Shown: positions 17,172 through 25,268, numbered from the stretch's first letter. The stretch is DNA of 64,000 bases from Rhodobacteraceae bacterium IMCC1335 (GCA_039640495.1 CP046864.1:3025001-3089000); one strand, 5' to 3'. Notes: generated by a model not told the origin, from the sequence alone. Made by a program: numbers and translations.

Positions 17172-18191
17172 TTAATTCAACGGACCCATTTTAGTTCCAC
17201 CGTTTGCAACCATGGATTGAGTAGCCGCCAATTCAGGATCGGAAACCAAGCCGTATTCAGACAGTGGGCCGTCTGGACCTGCAATTTCATCGCTGACGAA
17301 GAAATCAACATATTCCTGCAATCCTGGGATCACTCCCAAATGTTGCATTTTGACGTAAAAATACAGAGGGCGAGACACTGGATAGACACCACTTGCAATG
17401 GTCTCCGTAGAAGCTTCAATTCCATTTATCTTTGCTGCATATATCGTGTCAGTATTATTCAATAGAAAGCTTAAACCGAAAACACCAATGCCGTTTGGAT
17501 TTGATGCCAAACGTGCCAAAGTCTCGGTATAGTCGCCGTCAATATCTACAGAACGACCGTCGGTGCGAACTTTGAAGCACTCTTTCTCGGCCTTCTTTTT
17601 ATCTCCGCCATTCTGTTTGAAGAACAAATCATAAGAACCGGCCTTCTTACAGCCTGCCAACATTACTTTTGTCTCAAATACTTCACGAGTTCCATGCTTT
17701 GTTCCTGGGATAAACAACATGATTTCACGGTCTGGCATAGCAGGATCTATGGCTTGCCAATTAGATGCATTAGATTTGTCACTTGCCGCCAAATAAATGT
17801 GCATCGGTGTTAGGTTTTCAAAACCTTTGGTTTCCAACCGGCTTGCGAATACTATGCCATCGTACCCAATACGCACTTCCATAATATCGGTCACACCATT
17901 CGATGCACAATTATCTATGTCACTCTGCTTTATCCGGCTGGATGAGTTTGCAATATCTGTTGTGTTAGCGCCAACCCCTTCGCACATTTTTTTGCGACCC
18001 GCTCCAGAACCACCAGACTCGATCAGCGGTGTAGGAAAATCAAAATTTTCTCCAAAAGCTTCAGCGACGATTGCGGCGTAAGGTAGCACCGTTGATGAAC
18101 CTGCCGCATGTACGTTATCGCGAGCAAAAGCAAAACTCGCTGATAATGACACTGCAGTTAATGTCGAGACTGCTATTTTTAAAAAGGTCAT
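17172..18191 (-). CDS. pstS: Phosphate-binding periplasmic protein PstS
   Basis: This 339-residue high-affinity phosphate-binding protein has a signal peptide (MTFLKIAVSTLTAVSLSASFAFA). Phosphate-binding segments are AAGSSTVLPYAAIV near the mature N-terminus, ESGGSGAGRKKMCEG, ANSSSRI and PGTKHGTREVFE. Partner genes pstC, pstA and pstB are absent from the window, so this orphan would feed a transporter encoded elsewhere or act as a scavenging protein. A Pho-box-like array lies about 85 bp upstream. The neighbours gapdh-arsJ and a 5'-nucleotidase fit phosphate limitation and arsenate stress. Confidence 0.92.
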   Translation of the reverse strand: MTFLKIAVSTLTAVSLSASFAFARDNVHAAGSSTVLPYAAIVAEAFGENFDFPTPLIESGGSGAGRKKMCEGVGANTTDIANSSSRIKQSDIDNCASNGVTDIMEVRIGYDGIVFASRLETKGFENLTPMHIYLAASDKSNASNWQAIDPAMPDREIMLFIPGTKHGTREVFETKVMLAGCKKAGSYDLFFKQNGGDKKKAEKECFKVRTDGRSVDIDGDYTETLARLASNPNGIGVFGLSFLLNNTDTIYAAKINGIEASTETIASGVYPVSRPLYFYVKMQHLGVIPGLQEYVDFFVSDEIAGPDGPLSEYGLVSDPELAATQSMVANGGTKMGPLN

Positions 18192-18261
18192 AAATCATTC
18201 CTTGTTATAGACTTTTAAACAGACGCGAGCCGATTGCTCGAATACCCGCTGGCTAATAAAG

Positions 18262-18294
18262 GTTTGTAAAATTGAAATGACAGTTTTGTAAAAA
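18262..18294 (-). promoter_or_regulatory. Pho-box-like repeats upstream of pstS
   Basis: On the minus strand a perfect CTGTCAT (18277-18283) sits in an 11-bp periodic run: TTTTTACAAAA, CTGTCATTTCA, ATTTTACAAAC. This matches the layout of PhoB sites, though only one word is a full consensus match. Confidence 0.5.
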
Positions 18295-18504
18295 TTTGAT
18301 GAACTTTTGCTCAAAGCAAAACTACTTGATTTTGCGATAATCCTATTGTGATCAGGTTAGTAATTTTATTGTAGGTTTTATAAAGCTTATGACGCCAAAA
18401 AATTCCAATAAAGCTTTGATAACTTGGTGCCCAGAGGGCACAACCATTCTTTTCTAAAATATCATTTAATTATAGTTGATTAAAAGTCATCAAAACATGA
18501 ATAG

Positions 18505-18520
18505 CCCAAAAAGCGGTCCC
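18505..18520. promoter_or_regulatory. Isolated integrase-arm-like sequence
   Basis: CCCAAAAAGCGGTCCC differs by one added A from the arm repeats near the att sites. It abuts exactly the point where a gene fragment (18520-18606) is cut, so it may mark an old island end or a deletion joint. Confidence 0.4.
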
Positions 18521-18606
18521 GCATTCGTGCAGAAGTTGCCCGGTAATGGAACCGTTTGCCCTTTCCAGCGACAGACCCGTGCTCTGACTGATTTGATCGA
18601 CGTCAT
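18520..18606 (-). pseudogene. Enolase-superfamily (mandelate racemase-like) N-terminal fragment
   Basis: Twenty-nine codons from ATG read [20 protein letters not shown] and then LPGNFCTNA, like the start of mandelate racemase/muconate-lactonising-type enzymes (V-x-x-W-x-G-x-T-V-P...FCTN). It then breaks off at the arm-like sequence. The gene fragment follows the FAH-family relic on the same strand, as in a catabolic operon. Confidence 0.45.
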
Positions 18607-18686
18607 TTAGTTTTTCCTTCGAGGTTTACGCGGCGCGTATTTGTCATTTCGGCCTCACAACGCTCGCTTCCAGCTGCTATTGATGC

Positions 18687-18929
18687 TTAGATATGAGAAG
18701 CCGTCGATTGTTCCTGTTTTCCGAGCCCTTCAATGCTCAGCCGAATCGTTTGCCCGGCATTCAGCTAGATCGGTTTCGGTTTCTGCCCCAACCCGACGCC
18801 CGGAGACCTGCGGGTCGAGATGATGTCGCCCGGCTGAAGGCTCATGAACTGCGAGATGAAGGAGACAATCTCATTGACTAGGAAGTTCATGCTATTGATA
18901 TGATCGTCCTGATGGCGGTGACCGCTGCC
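18687..18929 (-). pseudogene. Fumarylacetoacetate hydrolase-family C-terminal fragment
   Basis: About 80 codons read NFLVNEIVSFISQFMSLQPG, DIISTRRSPGVGLGQKP and, after an in-frame TAG at 18765-18767, LNAGQTIRLSIEGLGKQ. This is the recognisable C-terminus of FAH-family hydrolases (T-L-Q-P-G-D-V-I-x-T-G-T-P-x-G-V-G). The stop and the missing front three quarters show it is dead. With the adjoining enolase-superfamily fragment it is a scrap of a former catabolic operon. Confidence 0.65.
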
Positions 18930-18972
18930 TTTTGGTTAGCAGGTTTTTCTTTAATGGACGAACAGAAATTGA

Positions 18973-18995
18973 GGAGGCGCTTATCACGCGCCTCC
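18973..18995 (-). terminator. Hairpin terminator after the 5'-nucleotidase gene
   Basis: GGAGGCGC and GCGCCTCC make a perfect 8-bp stem with a 7-nt loop 16 bp past the stop codon. The following minus-strand tract (TCAATTTCTG) is only modestly T-rich. Confidence 0.5.
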
Positions 18996-19010
18996 AAGCA
19001 CTTTCATTAT

Positions 19011-20837
19011 CTATTTTGAAATTGTTTGTGTCGAATACTCAGATTCTGGCAACTTACCAACACTTCCACGCTCACGAACGTAGTCTACAAATGACTGCGC
19101 ATAGTCTAAATACGTATCCAAATATCGGCCATCATTTTTAACAGTTTTAAAGGTGAGATACCCATCACGGCCTGCAGCGATATAGTTGTTAGTTACCAGC
19201 TTGTAAGTCGCTGTACTGTCCAGTGGGCTCCAAGAACTGTCATTTCGTCCTTTGAACTCCATTTTACTGAGACGCTGGCCTGTTGGTTTTGCAGCGTCAA
19301 CATGCCAACGCAAGCCTGCGGCATATGGATATGCACCTGTGGAACCGTCCGGCTGTAAGGCATAGTCAAGCGCTTCTTCCAGCACACTTTTGATTTCTGC
19401 ACCGGTCATATCCATTTCGACCAATGTATTTGCAAAAGGTAACAATTTGTAAGCATCACCCATTGTCAGATCGCCTTTTGCAATATCGGTACGAACGCCA
19501 CCGCCGTTCTGGATCGCAATATCGCTCGCTTTTGCCATTTCACGAAAAGCATGTGCCACAAGCATCGAGATATCAGAACCTTTACTTGCAGTATCCTCTG
19601 GGGAGCATAATTTTGACCGCGTATCGCCAGGAATTCTGGCTAGACAGAGGTTTTCCGTAACTACACCAACCTTTATTGCCTGCATTTCCTCAACCTTCTC
19701 GTTAAAGGAGGCTAAAACAGAAGCAGCTTGTGCGTCTTCCTCAACAATGGAAAGCTTTGGGTCGGCATTGATCTGCGCATATACTGCATCACGATCTGCG
19801 CCTTCGATTTCAACCCGGTCGCCTTCATCGTTTTTTCTCTTGAAGCTATCTGCGACCATTACGTGCGGCAGACCTGAACAAGATTCCACGTCACCAGCAT
19901 CGTTGAAAGAAATATTTAACTCCCCAACAATTTGACTGTATTGCCAAGCAGTGGCAACGCAAACTAAATTACCGCCAACACCTTCAACCACTGTGGGATA
20001 TGGACCAGCAGAATTGAGTCCAATTTCTTCAAAATCACCCAAGAGAGTGTGTGAGTCGCCACCGATAATTACATCAACACCATCAATTTTCGCTGCTAGT
20101 TCAAGCTCATTTTTATATCCATAATGCGCCATTATTACGATGCGATTTACGCCAGCTTCTTTTAATTCGTTTACCATTTTTTGGGATGTTTCAGCTTCAT
20201 CTAGAAACCTAGTTGTATCATCCGGGCTCGAAGACATTATGGTTTTTCGAACGATGTCGATGCCAATAATGCCTACCTTCGTTCCTGCTACATCAATCAC
20301 CGTGTAAGGTTGAATATAATCGGTTTCACTTTTTGGAGTAAGTGCTGACACGCCCACCTCTGGTTTAACATTAGCGGCGAGTACTGGTGTATTGCATTCG
20401 CCAGCGTTCAAGAAATCTAGGAATTTTGCTAATCCGGCATCGCCCTCATTAAATTCATGATTTCCAAGAGCAAATGCATCAAAGCATACTTCATTCATAA
20501 GAGCGGCATCTGCTTCGCCTTTAAATAGAGTAAAAAAAAGTGATCCTGAAACGGCATCACCAGCATGAAGTTTGAGAACGTTAGCTTTAGATGCTTCGAG
20601 TTCCTTCATTTTAGCTACAACCGCTGGCATACCACCAGAGCGTACTCTTGTAGATTTTCCGTCTAAATTGAGGCTCATTCGACTGTCTGGTTTTAAATGA
20701 GAATGGTGGTCGTTGATATGAAGAATTGTCAGATCTCCAGCATGTGAGAGCCCCGCTCCCAAAATTAGTGCAGCTGCGCCGGTGAACGCAAAGGCTTTGC
20801 GTAGTTTACGTAATCTTTCAGATAAATCGCTTTTCAT
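19011..20837 (-). CDS. ushA: Bifunctional metallophosphatase/5'-nucleotidase, UshA type
   Basis: This 608-residue periplasmic enzyme releases phosphate from nucleotides. A twin-basic N-terminus (RLRKLRK) and hydrophobic helix end at LSHAGD. The N-terminal calcineurin-like domain shows LHINDHHSH, HAGDAVSG, LGNHEFNEGD, VIMAHYG and GGDSHTLLG, all metal ligands. The C-terminal 5'-nucleotidase domain carries AIQNGGGVRTDI and YPYAAGLRWHVD for base and substrate binding. It stands alone on the minus strand with its own terminator. Together with pstS and the Ugp-type operon it supports organophosphate scavenging as the theme of this island. The symbol is by family. Confidence 0.9.
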   Translation of the reverse strand: MKSDLSERLRKLRKAFAFTGAAALILGAGLSHAGDLTILHINDHHSHLKPDSRMSLNLDGKSTRVRSGGMPAVVAKMKELEASKANVLKLHAGDAVSGSLFFTLFKGEADAALMNEVCFDAFALGNHEFNEGDAGLAKFLDFLNAGECNTPVLAANVKPEVGVSALTPKSETDYIQPYTVIDVAGTKVGIIGIDIVRKTIMSSSPDDTTRFLDEAETSQKMVNELKEAGVNRIVIMAHYGYKNELELAAKIDGVDVIIGGDSHTLLGDFEEIGLNSAGPYPTVVEGVGGNLVCVATAWQYSQIVGELNISFNDAGDVESCSGLPHVMVADSFKRKNDEGDRVEIEGADRDAVYAQINADPKLSIVEEDAQAASVLASFNEKVEEMQAIKVGVVTENLCLARIPGDTRSKLCSPEDTASKGSDISMLVAHAFREMAKASDIAIQNGGGVRTDIAKGDLTMGDAYKLLPFANTLVEMDMTGAEIKSVLEEALDYALQPDGSTGAYPYAAGLRWHVDAAKPTGQRLSKMEFKGRNDSSWSPLDSTATYKLVTNNYIAAGRDGYLTFKTVKNDGRYLDTYLDYAQSFVDYVRERGSVGKLPESEYSTQTISK

Positions 20838-21097
20838 AGATTTTCTCCAGTTTATGTCCCTAAAAATAGGAATTCATTGTACCCGCTTCCTCAAGCATTT
20901 TGGGAATTTATTTGAGTAGGCACTTGGCTCATGATCCGCGCACCTTGAAACTGGTAAATTCCGCTGTGCTCAATTTTGAACGATCAGAACTAAGTTCGCC
21001 CTCGGTCTATACTCGGATAGCGCCGGTAAGTTTTGCAACCGAAAATATAAGTTACGCAGAATTATAGCTTTCCGATAGCGAAGCTTTTTAGTGCTCC

Positions 21098-21298
21098 TTA
21101 GCCACTAACCAATTCGAATTTTAAACTTGCAAAAGTTGCCACATAACGGTTTTTTTTATTCCGATTAAAGGTGATTGGAATCCCGTTTAGATTTACATTT
21201 AGATGCCCTCTAGCTCTTGCAATAAGAATTGCTTCAGCAAGAGCTCCGCTCTCACTATTTTTTACAATAACAGTTCCAATAGAGTTATAATCAAGCAT
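21098..21298 (-). CDS. Small hypothetical protein
   Basis: This 66-residue protein (MLDYNSIGTVIVKNSESGAL...) is of unknown family. It has a good ribosome-binding site (GGGGGA before the ATG). It includes ALAEAILIARARGHLNVNLN and a basic centre (NRNKKNRYV). It stands alone in an AT-rich part of the island, with 260 bp to the 5'-nucleotidase gene and no visible operon. Confidence 0.45.
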   Translation of the reverse strand: MLDYNSIGTVIVKNSESGALAEAILIARARGHLNVNLNGIPITFNRNKKNRYVATFASLKFELVSG

Positions 21299-21605
21299 AT
21301 TTTTCCCCCAAAAAATCTTGCTATGGGGTCATTGTAAACGGTCAATGGTAACAGATTTATTACTCTTTCTCGGAGTTTCAGAGTATTTTTTCTAAACTAC
21401 AACATACTCCCTTATCGCGAATACCCTGCCGATGGGGCAGTCGTTAACCCCAGATTAAGTATAAAACATATGAATTTTATAAAAAATATAAAATCTATAA
21501 GTTTTGATACTAAGAAAATTTAATTCAGGCTTTCGAACTCTATCGACAGTTTTTATTCTGTTACACTCAGGAATTATAAGGCTCCCAAATTTAGGGGATG
21601 TCACA
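21299..21605. other. AT-rich intergenic region
   Basis: No gene, tRNA or repeat is seen. It is the divergent spacer between the 66-residue minus-strand gene and the plus-strand DUF3764-like gene, so promoters for both should lie here. The plus-strand gene has AGGGG 9-13 nt before its ATG. Confidence 0.5.
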
Positions 21606-21878
21606 ATGCCAATCATAGTTTTAAAGGGAAAAATTAATAAACCGTATGATCTTTGGGCTGATGAATTTGATGCCAATGACGAAATGAGAAGTTTGAAGTA
21701 TGGCATCAAAAGTCGTTATAGAGGCCACAAAGTGAATGACTCAACTGAAGTGAGGGTTGTAATGTACGCTCCATCGCTTGAAGAGTTTGAATATCATCTG
21801 CATACTAATAGTGATTTACTTGCTCTCAAAAGCGCTGCATCTGATGATTTGATTTACTGCATTGCACATGCTGCTTAA
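21606..21878 (+). CDS. DUF3764-like hypothetical protein
   Basis: This 90-residue protein starts at MPIIVLKGKINKPYDLWADE; that ATG is preferred over an upstream one at 21504 because AGGGGATG lies before it. The pattern of a central RYRG segment (GIKSRYRGHKVNDST) and VVMYAPSLEEFEYHL resembles small ferredoxin-fold DUF3764 proteins of marine bacteria, a loose match. Function is unknown. It is the only plus-strand gene in its neighbourhood. Confidence 0.5.
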   Translation: MPIIVLKGKINKPYDLWADEFDANDEMRSLKYGIKSRYRGHKVNDSTEVRVVMYAPSLEEFEYHLHTNSDLLALKSAASDDLIYCIAHAA

Positions 21879-22403
21879 TAAACATTACGTATTGTCCAAA
21901 GCGGTACGCATAAAATGTACTCCACTCATAGCTGCAAAACCTAGAAATAAAAAGGCTTGGAAAGCTCTTTTAAACCAATGATCAAAGCCTATTAGGAGCC
22001 TTTTGCCTCACATAGTAAATTTAAAAATACTTCCATATATGATTTGACTTCCCGCCAGGGCTATCACGCGGGATTTAAAGAAAAAGATGTTCGTTATCGC
22101 TTCAAACACAGTCAACGATAGCATCGAATTCACAATAAGCTTTCGGACTGGTATTTGCAGTGTATGACTGCAATATCGACTATTACCGACGTGACTTCTT
22201 CTTGTTTCTCGTAGCTTTTCCATAATTCGATAGGAACGTTACGCTTCGTATGTCGTTAAATTTTATTTACATTTTGTAGCTTAAGAGGGGATATCTATGC
22301 CCTTGCTTGTCATGCGCATGGAGTTGTGCCCTAGTTATAAATAAGCTGCCAAAAATAGGACATTATTTTTTGACGAACGGAAGTGCAAAATATTGTTGCG
22401 CGA
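21879..22403. other. Gene-poor AT-rich region
   Basis: No convincing gene is seen. A short minus-strand frame ending at 21885 reads like a single membrane helix (QAFLFLGFAAMSGVHFMRT) but lacks a start codon in a good context. A 71-codon frame at 22008-22223 has no family signs. Confidence 0.4.
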
Positions 22404-22781
22404 CTATGTTTGGAATGAATTAGCTAATTTCTGGCTATCCGAATATATCCAAAGCTTAGCTATTTTACCATTTTCTATAGTAGCTCTGTAAGCAAAATAT
22501 GCTTCGAGTCTATCTGCTAAAACGATAGCGTGGATAAAAATTTCATTATCTTCATTTATCATTTTTAAAGGTGTGACAGAAAAATTTTTGGGAAATATTG
22601 TGGAAATTTTTGATACTAAATTATCCATGAAATCAGTAAATCCAGAGTAACGCCCAGATAACTTGTGGATTCCATTTAGATGGACGATGACATTGTGAGA
22701 ATGGAGGTTGCGAAAATCTTCCCAATCGCCTCTTTCAAAACAAATGAAATATTTTTGCATTATTTCTTTAGGATTCATCAA
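22404..22781 (-). CDS. NTF2-like (SnoaL-type) protein
   Basis: This 125-residue protein has the SnoaL/nuclear-transport-factor-2 pattern: an N-terminal helix with YFICFERGDWEDFRNLHSHN, then VHLNGIHKLSGRYSGFTDFM, then strands ending with GKIAKLWIYSD. Such cone-shaped folds act as small isomerases, hydrolases or binding proteins; no catalytic residues can be assigned. The N-terminus MMNPKEI leaves two ATG options. It is a lone gene in the AT-rich section. Confidence 0.6.
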   Translation of the reverse strand: MMNPKEIMQKYFICFERGDWEDFRNLHSHNVIVHLNGIHKLSGRYSGFTDFMDNLVSKISTIFPKNFSVTPLKMINEDNEIFIHAIVLADRLEAYFAYRATIENGKIAKLWIYSDSQKLANSFQT

Positions 22782-22913
22782 ATTTCTTCTTTGGGTCGAA
22801 CTGAAAAAATAACTAGGTCAATTAAACAAAGTCGTAGTTCTCCAGAATAAAATCATCGTGGTTTTCATCGATTCGTGCTGTACATAAGTTTATTTGTTGG
22901 CCAGCTATCGAGC

Positions 22914-23174
22914 TCAAAAACTTAATTTCAAGATACTCCTTTTTTGCTGCCATTTACCAGTAATTGAAGAGTGAAAAGATTTAGCATCGAGCATAACACT
23001 GCGGGCACACCCACTGACCAAACCTCCAGAGCCTGCATTCTCTTCCATCATTTCCAGAGAAAGATAGATCTTTCCGCCGTGATAAATTTTTGAAGTACCA
23101 TGGATAACAAATCGGTTGCGCGTAACCTCACGCGTTGAAATTTTAAAGTGTAAATCTTTTTCTCGACTCAGCAT
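22914..23174 (-). CDS. Small hypothetical protein
   Basis: This 86-residue protein runs from the ATG at 23174 (GAGG 6-9 nt upstream; a TTG four codons earlier is less likely). It is not recognised. It is basic, with a stretch HGGKIYLSLEMMEENAGSGG and a Cys-containing GLVSGCARSVML. No signal peptide or membrane helix is present. Whether it is expressed is unclear. Confidence 0.4.
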   Translation of the reverse strand: MLSREKDLHFKISTREVTRNRFVIHGTSKIYHGGKIYLSLEMMEENAGSGGLVSGCARSVMLDAKSFHSSITGKWQQKRSILKLSF

Positions 23175-23276
23175 CTCTAACCTCAAATTTGTGCTGTATG
23201 TTTAAGTATCAACATTTTGTAACAAGTTTATAAAACGATCCGAAAACTTGCTTTACTGGCGTTGTTTTTTTTCAAG

Positions 23277-23426
23277 TTAACCCATTTTTCCGTAAACTTT
23301 CAAAACCCAAGCTGAAATCCCAGCTTTGCGATACGCGCTCATAACGTCCAAGCCGTCGTGCAAATGAACATCAATCTCGCGTAATAGCTTCAACCCATCT
23401 TCATTAGAATATCGCTTCCGAGTCAT
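23277..23426 (-). pseudogene. IS3-type transposase OrfA fragment
   Basis: From an ATG with AGGAG upstream, 49 codons read MTRKRYSNEDGLKLLREIDV, HLHDGLDVMSAYRKAGIS and then AWVLKVYGKMG before TAA. The first 40 residues match IS3-group OrfA (helix-turn-helix K-A-G-I-S). The end is scrambled, as if by a pair of frameshifts around the usual KTYYFWRKKYGGM. OrfB is missing. Confidence 0.6.
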
Positions 23427-23667
23427 CCTAAAATTCTCCTATGCCAAAAAATACTGTTGCAGTTCTAAGGGCCTAAGACAGTTTGGAAGAGGTCGACGAC
23501 TCCGCCCGGTTATGAGCGCTTCCGCGATTTGAGCTGCGTTGCAGCGAAGTGATCGCAGCAGATGCGATACAATGCCGCGTGAACGAAGGTGGGAAATCCA
23601 ATGTCGGGAAAGTCCGCATAGCTGACATTGGGGTCCACTGCAGCGAAGGTCCGCTTTGCTCTCTGAG
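23427..23667. other. Intergenic region before island-end module, copy 2
   Basis: A minus-strand frame here (FAAVDPNVSYADFP...) has no start in good context and I treat it as non-coding sequence left from the IS relic or an old gene. No other structure is seen. Confidence 0.35.
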
Positions 23668-23727
23668 TTTTGAGTTTGAACGTTATGGCTCTCAAGCCTA
23701 CCACGTGGATGATAGGGCCTCTTAGGT

Positions 23728-24312
23728 TTAGAACGTAAAGTCATCTTCTTGATGACTGACCTGGTGAACAGATCTATTAACTGTATCTGCACGATACCCA
23801 TCTCTGTAGTCCTGCTCAGTGAAGGTCATATCCACCCAGTCATGCTGATAGCTGGCCATGTACTCATTGAAGATAGCACTGCGTCCCTTCTTAGGACCAC
23901 TTGCTTTTAGCAAAGCGTTTATGACTTGAGTTGGTAGCTTCCATTGGTGGGTTAGCGTATCAAGCAACACATACAGATGCTTCTTTTCTGTTAAGACAAA
24001 CACATGGGCATTATCAGCAGTGGCATTGATATCCCCTTTAAGGTGCACCCTGTAGATGAGGCTGTTGGGGTGTTCAGCCAGTAGCTCTTCCATTAACTGG
24101 TAATGCTCGGGCTTAGTTAAAGCACTACGATTATACTGACGCTTATAAGCTTCTCGGGAGCGCTTAGGCTTTACTGCATAATACTCTACTCTGTCTTTAT
24201 GGCTCTTATGAAAGCTGAGCTTAATGCGCCCTGATGTAAACACCTGAAGGCTATAGCCTTGGTAGGTTTCTAGGGCCTCTTGTGAAAGCTTTGGATCAAT
24301 ATACTTGGTCAT
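23728..24312 (-). CDS. Conserved integrase-linked hypothetical protein, copy 2
   Basis: This 194-residue paralogue of the protein at 58-642 has the same start and end (HQEDDFTF). About ten substitutions are scattered over the protein (for example KK for ED near residue 110), and the frame is intact in both. That is a sign of selection on the protein. Family unknown. It follows the same terminator, 14-bp repeats and hairpin as copy 1, but here the integrase lies 1.7 kb away because cargo has been inserted between them. Confidence 0.7.
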   Translation of the reverse strand: MTKYIDPKLSQEALETYQGYSLQVFTSGRIKLSFHKSHKDRVEYYAVKPKRSREAYKRQYNRSALTKPEHYQLMEELLAEHPNSLIYRVHLKGDINATADNAHVFVLTEKKHLYVLLDTLTHQWKLPTQVINALLKASGPKKGRSAIFNEYMASYQHDWVDMTFTEQDYRDGYRADTVNRSVHQVSHQEDDFTF

Positions 24313-24334
24313 TCTAAATTATCTTTCTGTTCTT

Positions 24335-24374
24335 AATACATAAATAAAAAACACCTCAGGAAAGGCTCCTAAGG
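24335..24374 (-). terminator. Terminator upstream of 194-aa gene, copy 2
   Basis: The same CCTTAGGA/TCCTGAGG stem and T-rich tail as at 665-704 precede the second copy of the unknown gene. Confidence 0.6.
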
Positions 24375-24400
24375 CAGGGTTAAAGGATAAGCTGTAAGGG

Positions 24401-24470
24401 GTAATTCGTAAGACGTAATATGTAAGACGTAATACTTAATTCGTAATATATAATATATAATACATAAGGG
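24401..24470. repeat. 14-bp tandem repeats, copy 2
   Basis: The units are GTAATTCGTAAGAC, GTAATATGTAAGAC, GTAATACTTAATTC, GTAATATATAATAT and a partial unit. This is one unit more than in copy 1 (731-786). Confidence 0.6.
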
Positions 24471-24707
24471 TTTGGGTGTTCCCAACACCCTGTCAGCTTA
24501 GAACAAACTACAACACAATTTATTCTTTATCGTCTGCTATTAGAGCTGTCTTTATTTCCATAGCTTTAGGATATTTTTTCTACGTCACTGGGGTTGCTCT
24601 CTGATGCTCTCTTTAAGCACTTCCTTTTTTGATACCCCACTTATGCTTAGCCCTTAAAGTGTCTCCTCTTGCCACTCTGGGGCACTCTAGTACTAAGTTC
24701 GTTTCGA

Positions 24708-25103
24708 TTAGCCAAATAATACGGAATTCATTATGCGCCCTGGAAGCAGTGTGAAGAGACCCGTCACAATAAGTGCTAACAAGTATAGAAGTTTCATCGT
24801 TCCTTCATGACGCCTGATATTACCATTTTTGGCTGATTTGATAGCATCAAAAACTGACAAAATTGTAAAAATAGAGAGGAAGTGGATCGGACTAAAAGGA
24901 CCTATTACTTTGAGTGTTTGGATCCAAAAACTACTGATGCTCACCCAAAGCATTAGAATGACCCAAGCGTATCCAAGGTATTTATGTGCGGTTGTGCCCT
25001 TTGGTCTTGTTAATTGTACGCCACCCAAAAGCACTGCCAGAAACGCTGCATATGCATGCGATGGAATCGGAGCCAACGCTGTATGTAGAATGTTTAACTC
25101 CAC
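24708..25103 (-). CDS. DUF2306 membrane protein
   Basis: This 131-residue inner-membrane protein has four hydrophobic segments. The DUF2306 pattern is clear: RPKGTTAHKYLGYAW, GPFSPIHFLSIFT, GNIRRHEGTMKLLYL and the end LLPGRIMNSVLFG. Function is unknown for the family. The only start is a GTG at 25103, lying inside the tail of an integrase relic (25094-25192), so the gene's own start region may have been replaced when the sequences were joined. Confidence 0.7.
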   Translation of the reverse strand: MELNILHTALAPIPSHAYAAFLAVLLGGVQLTRPKGTTAHKYLGYAWVILMLWVSISSFWIQTLKVIGPFSPIHFLSIFTILSVFDAIKSAKNGNIRRHEGTMKLLYLLALIVTGLFTLLPGRIMNSVLFG

Positions 25104-25192
25104 AACTTCTCCATGTGCTCTCGCATGACATCTAAGGCACAGTTTTTATCGCAGTTTGCAGCGACTGTGTTTGAACCATGTACTATGATGAT
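25094..25192 (-). pseudogene. Integrase C-terminal relic
   Basis: In frame to TAA the minus strand reads HGSNTVAANCDKNCALDVMR then EHMEKLWS. This matches the last 28 residues of the two island integrases (HGSNTVAANYGSGYALD...). The catalytic Tyr is replaced by Cys and the upstream protein is gone. It records a third integrase, and so a third island end, in this array. Confidence 0.75.
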
Positions 25193-25268
25193 TATGTATC
25201 TTCACAGTCTCAATAAAACCGTACGGTCTTGGATTTTTAATTAAGCGGCTTACTTATGAGTCACTCAT

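Noticed and set aside
21455..21709. Minus-strand 84-codon frame
   Set aside because: It overlaps the better supported plus-strand gene at 21606-21878, which has a good ribosome-binding site.
21885..21990. Short frame resembling a membrane helix
   Set aside because: There is no start codon in a sensible context and no neighbouring gene to support it.
23439..23801. Minus-strand frame of 120 codons
   Set aside because: It overlaps the conserved 194-residue gene and has no good start; it is probably non-coding sequence beside the IS relic.
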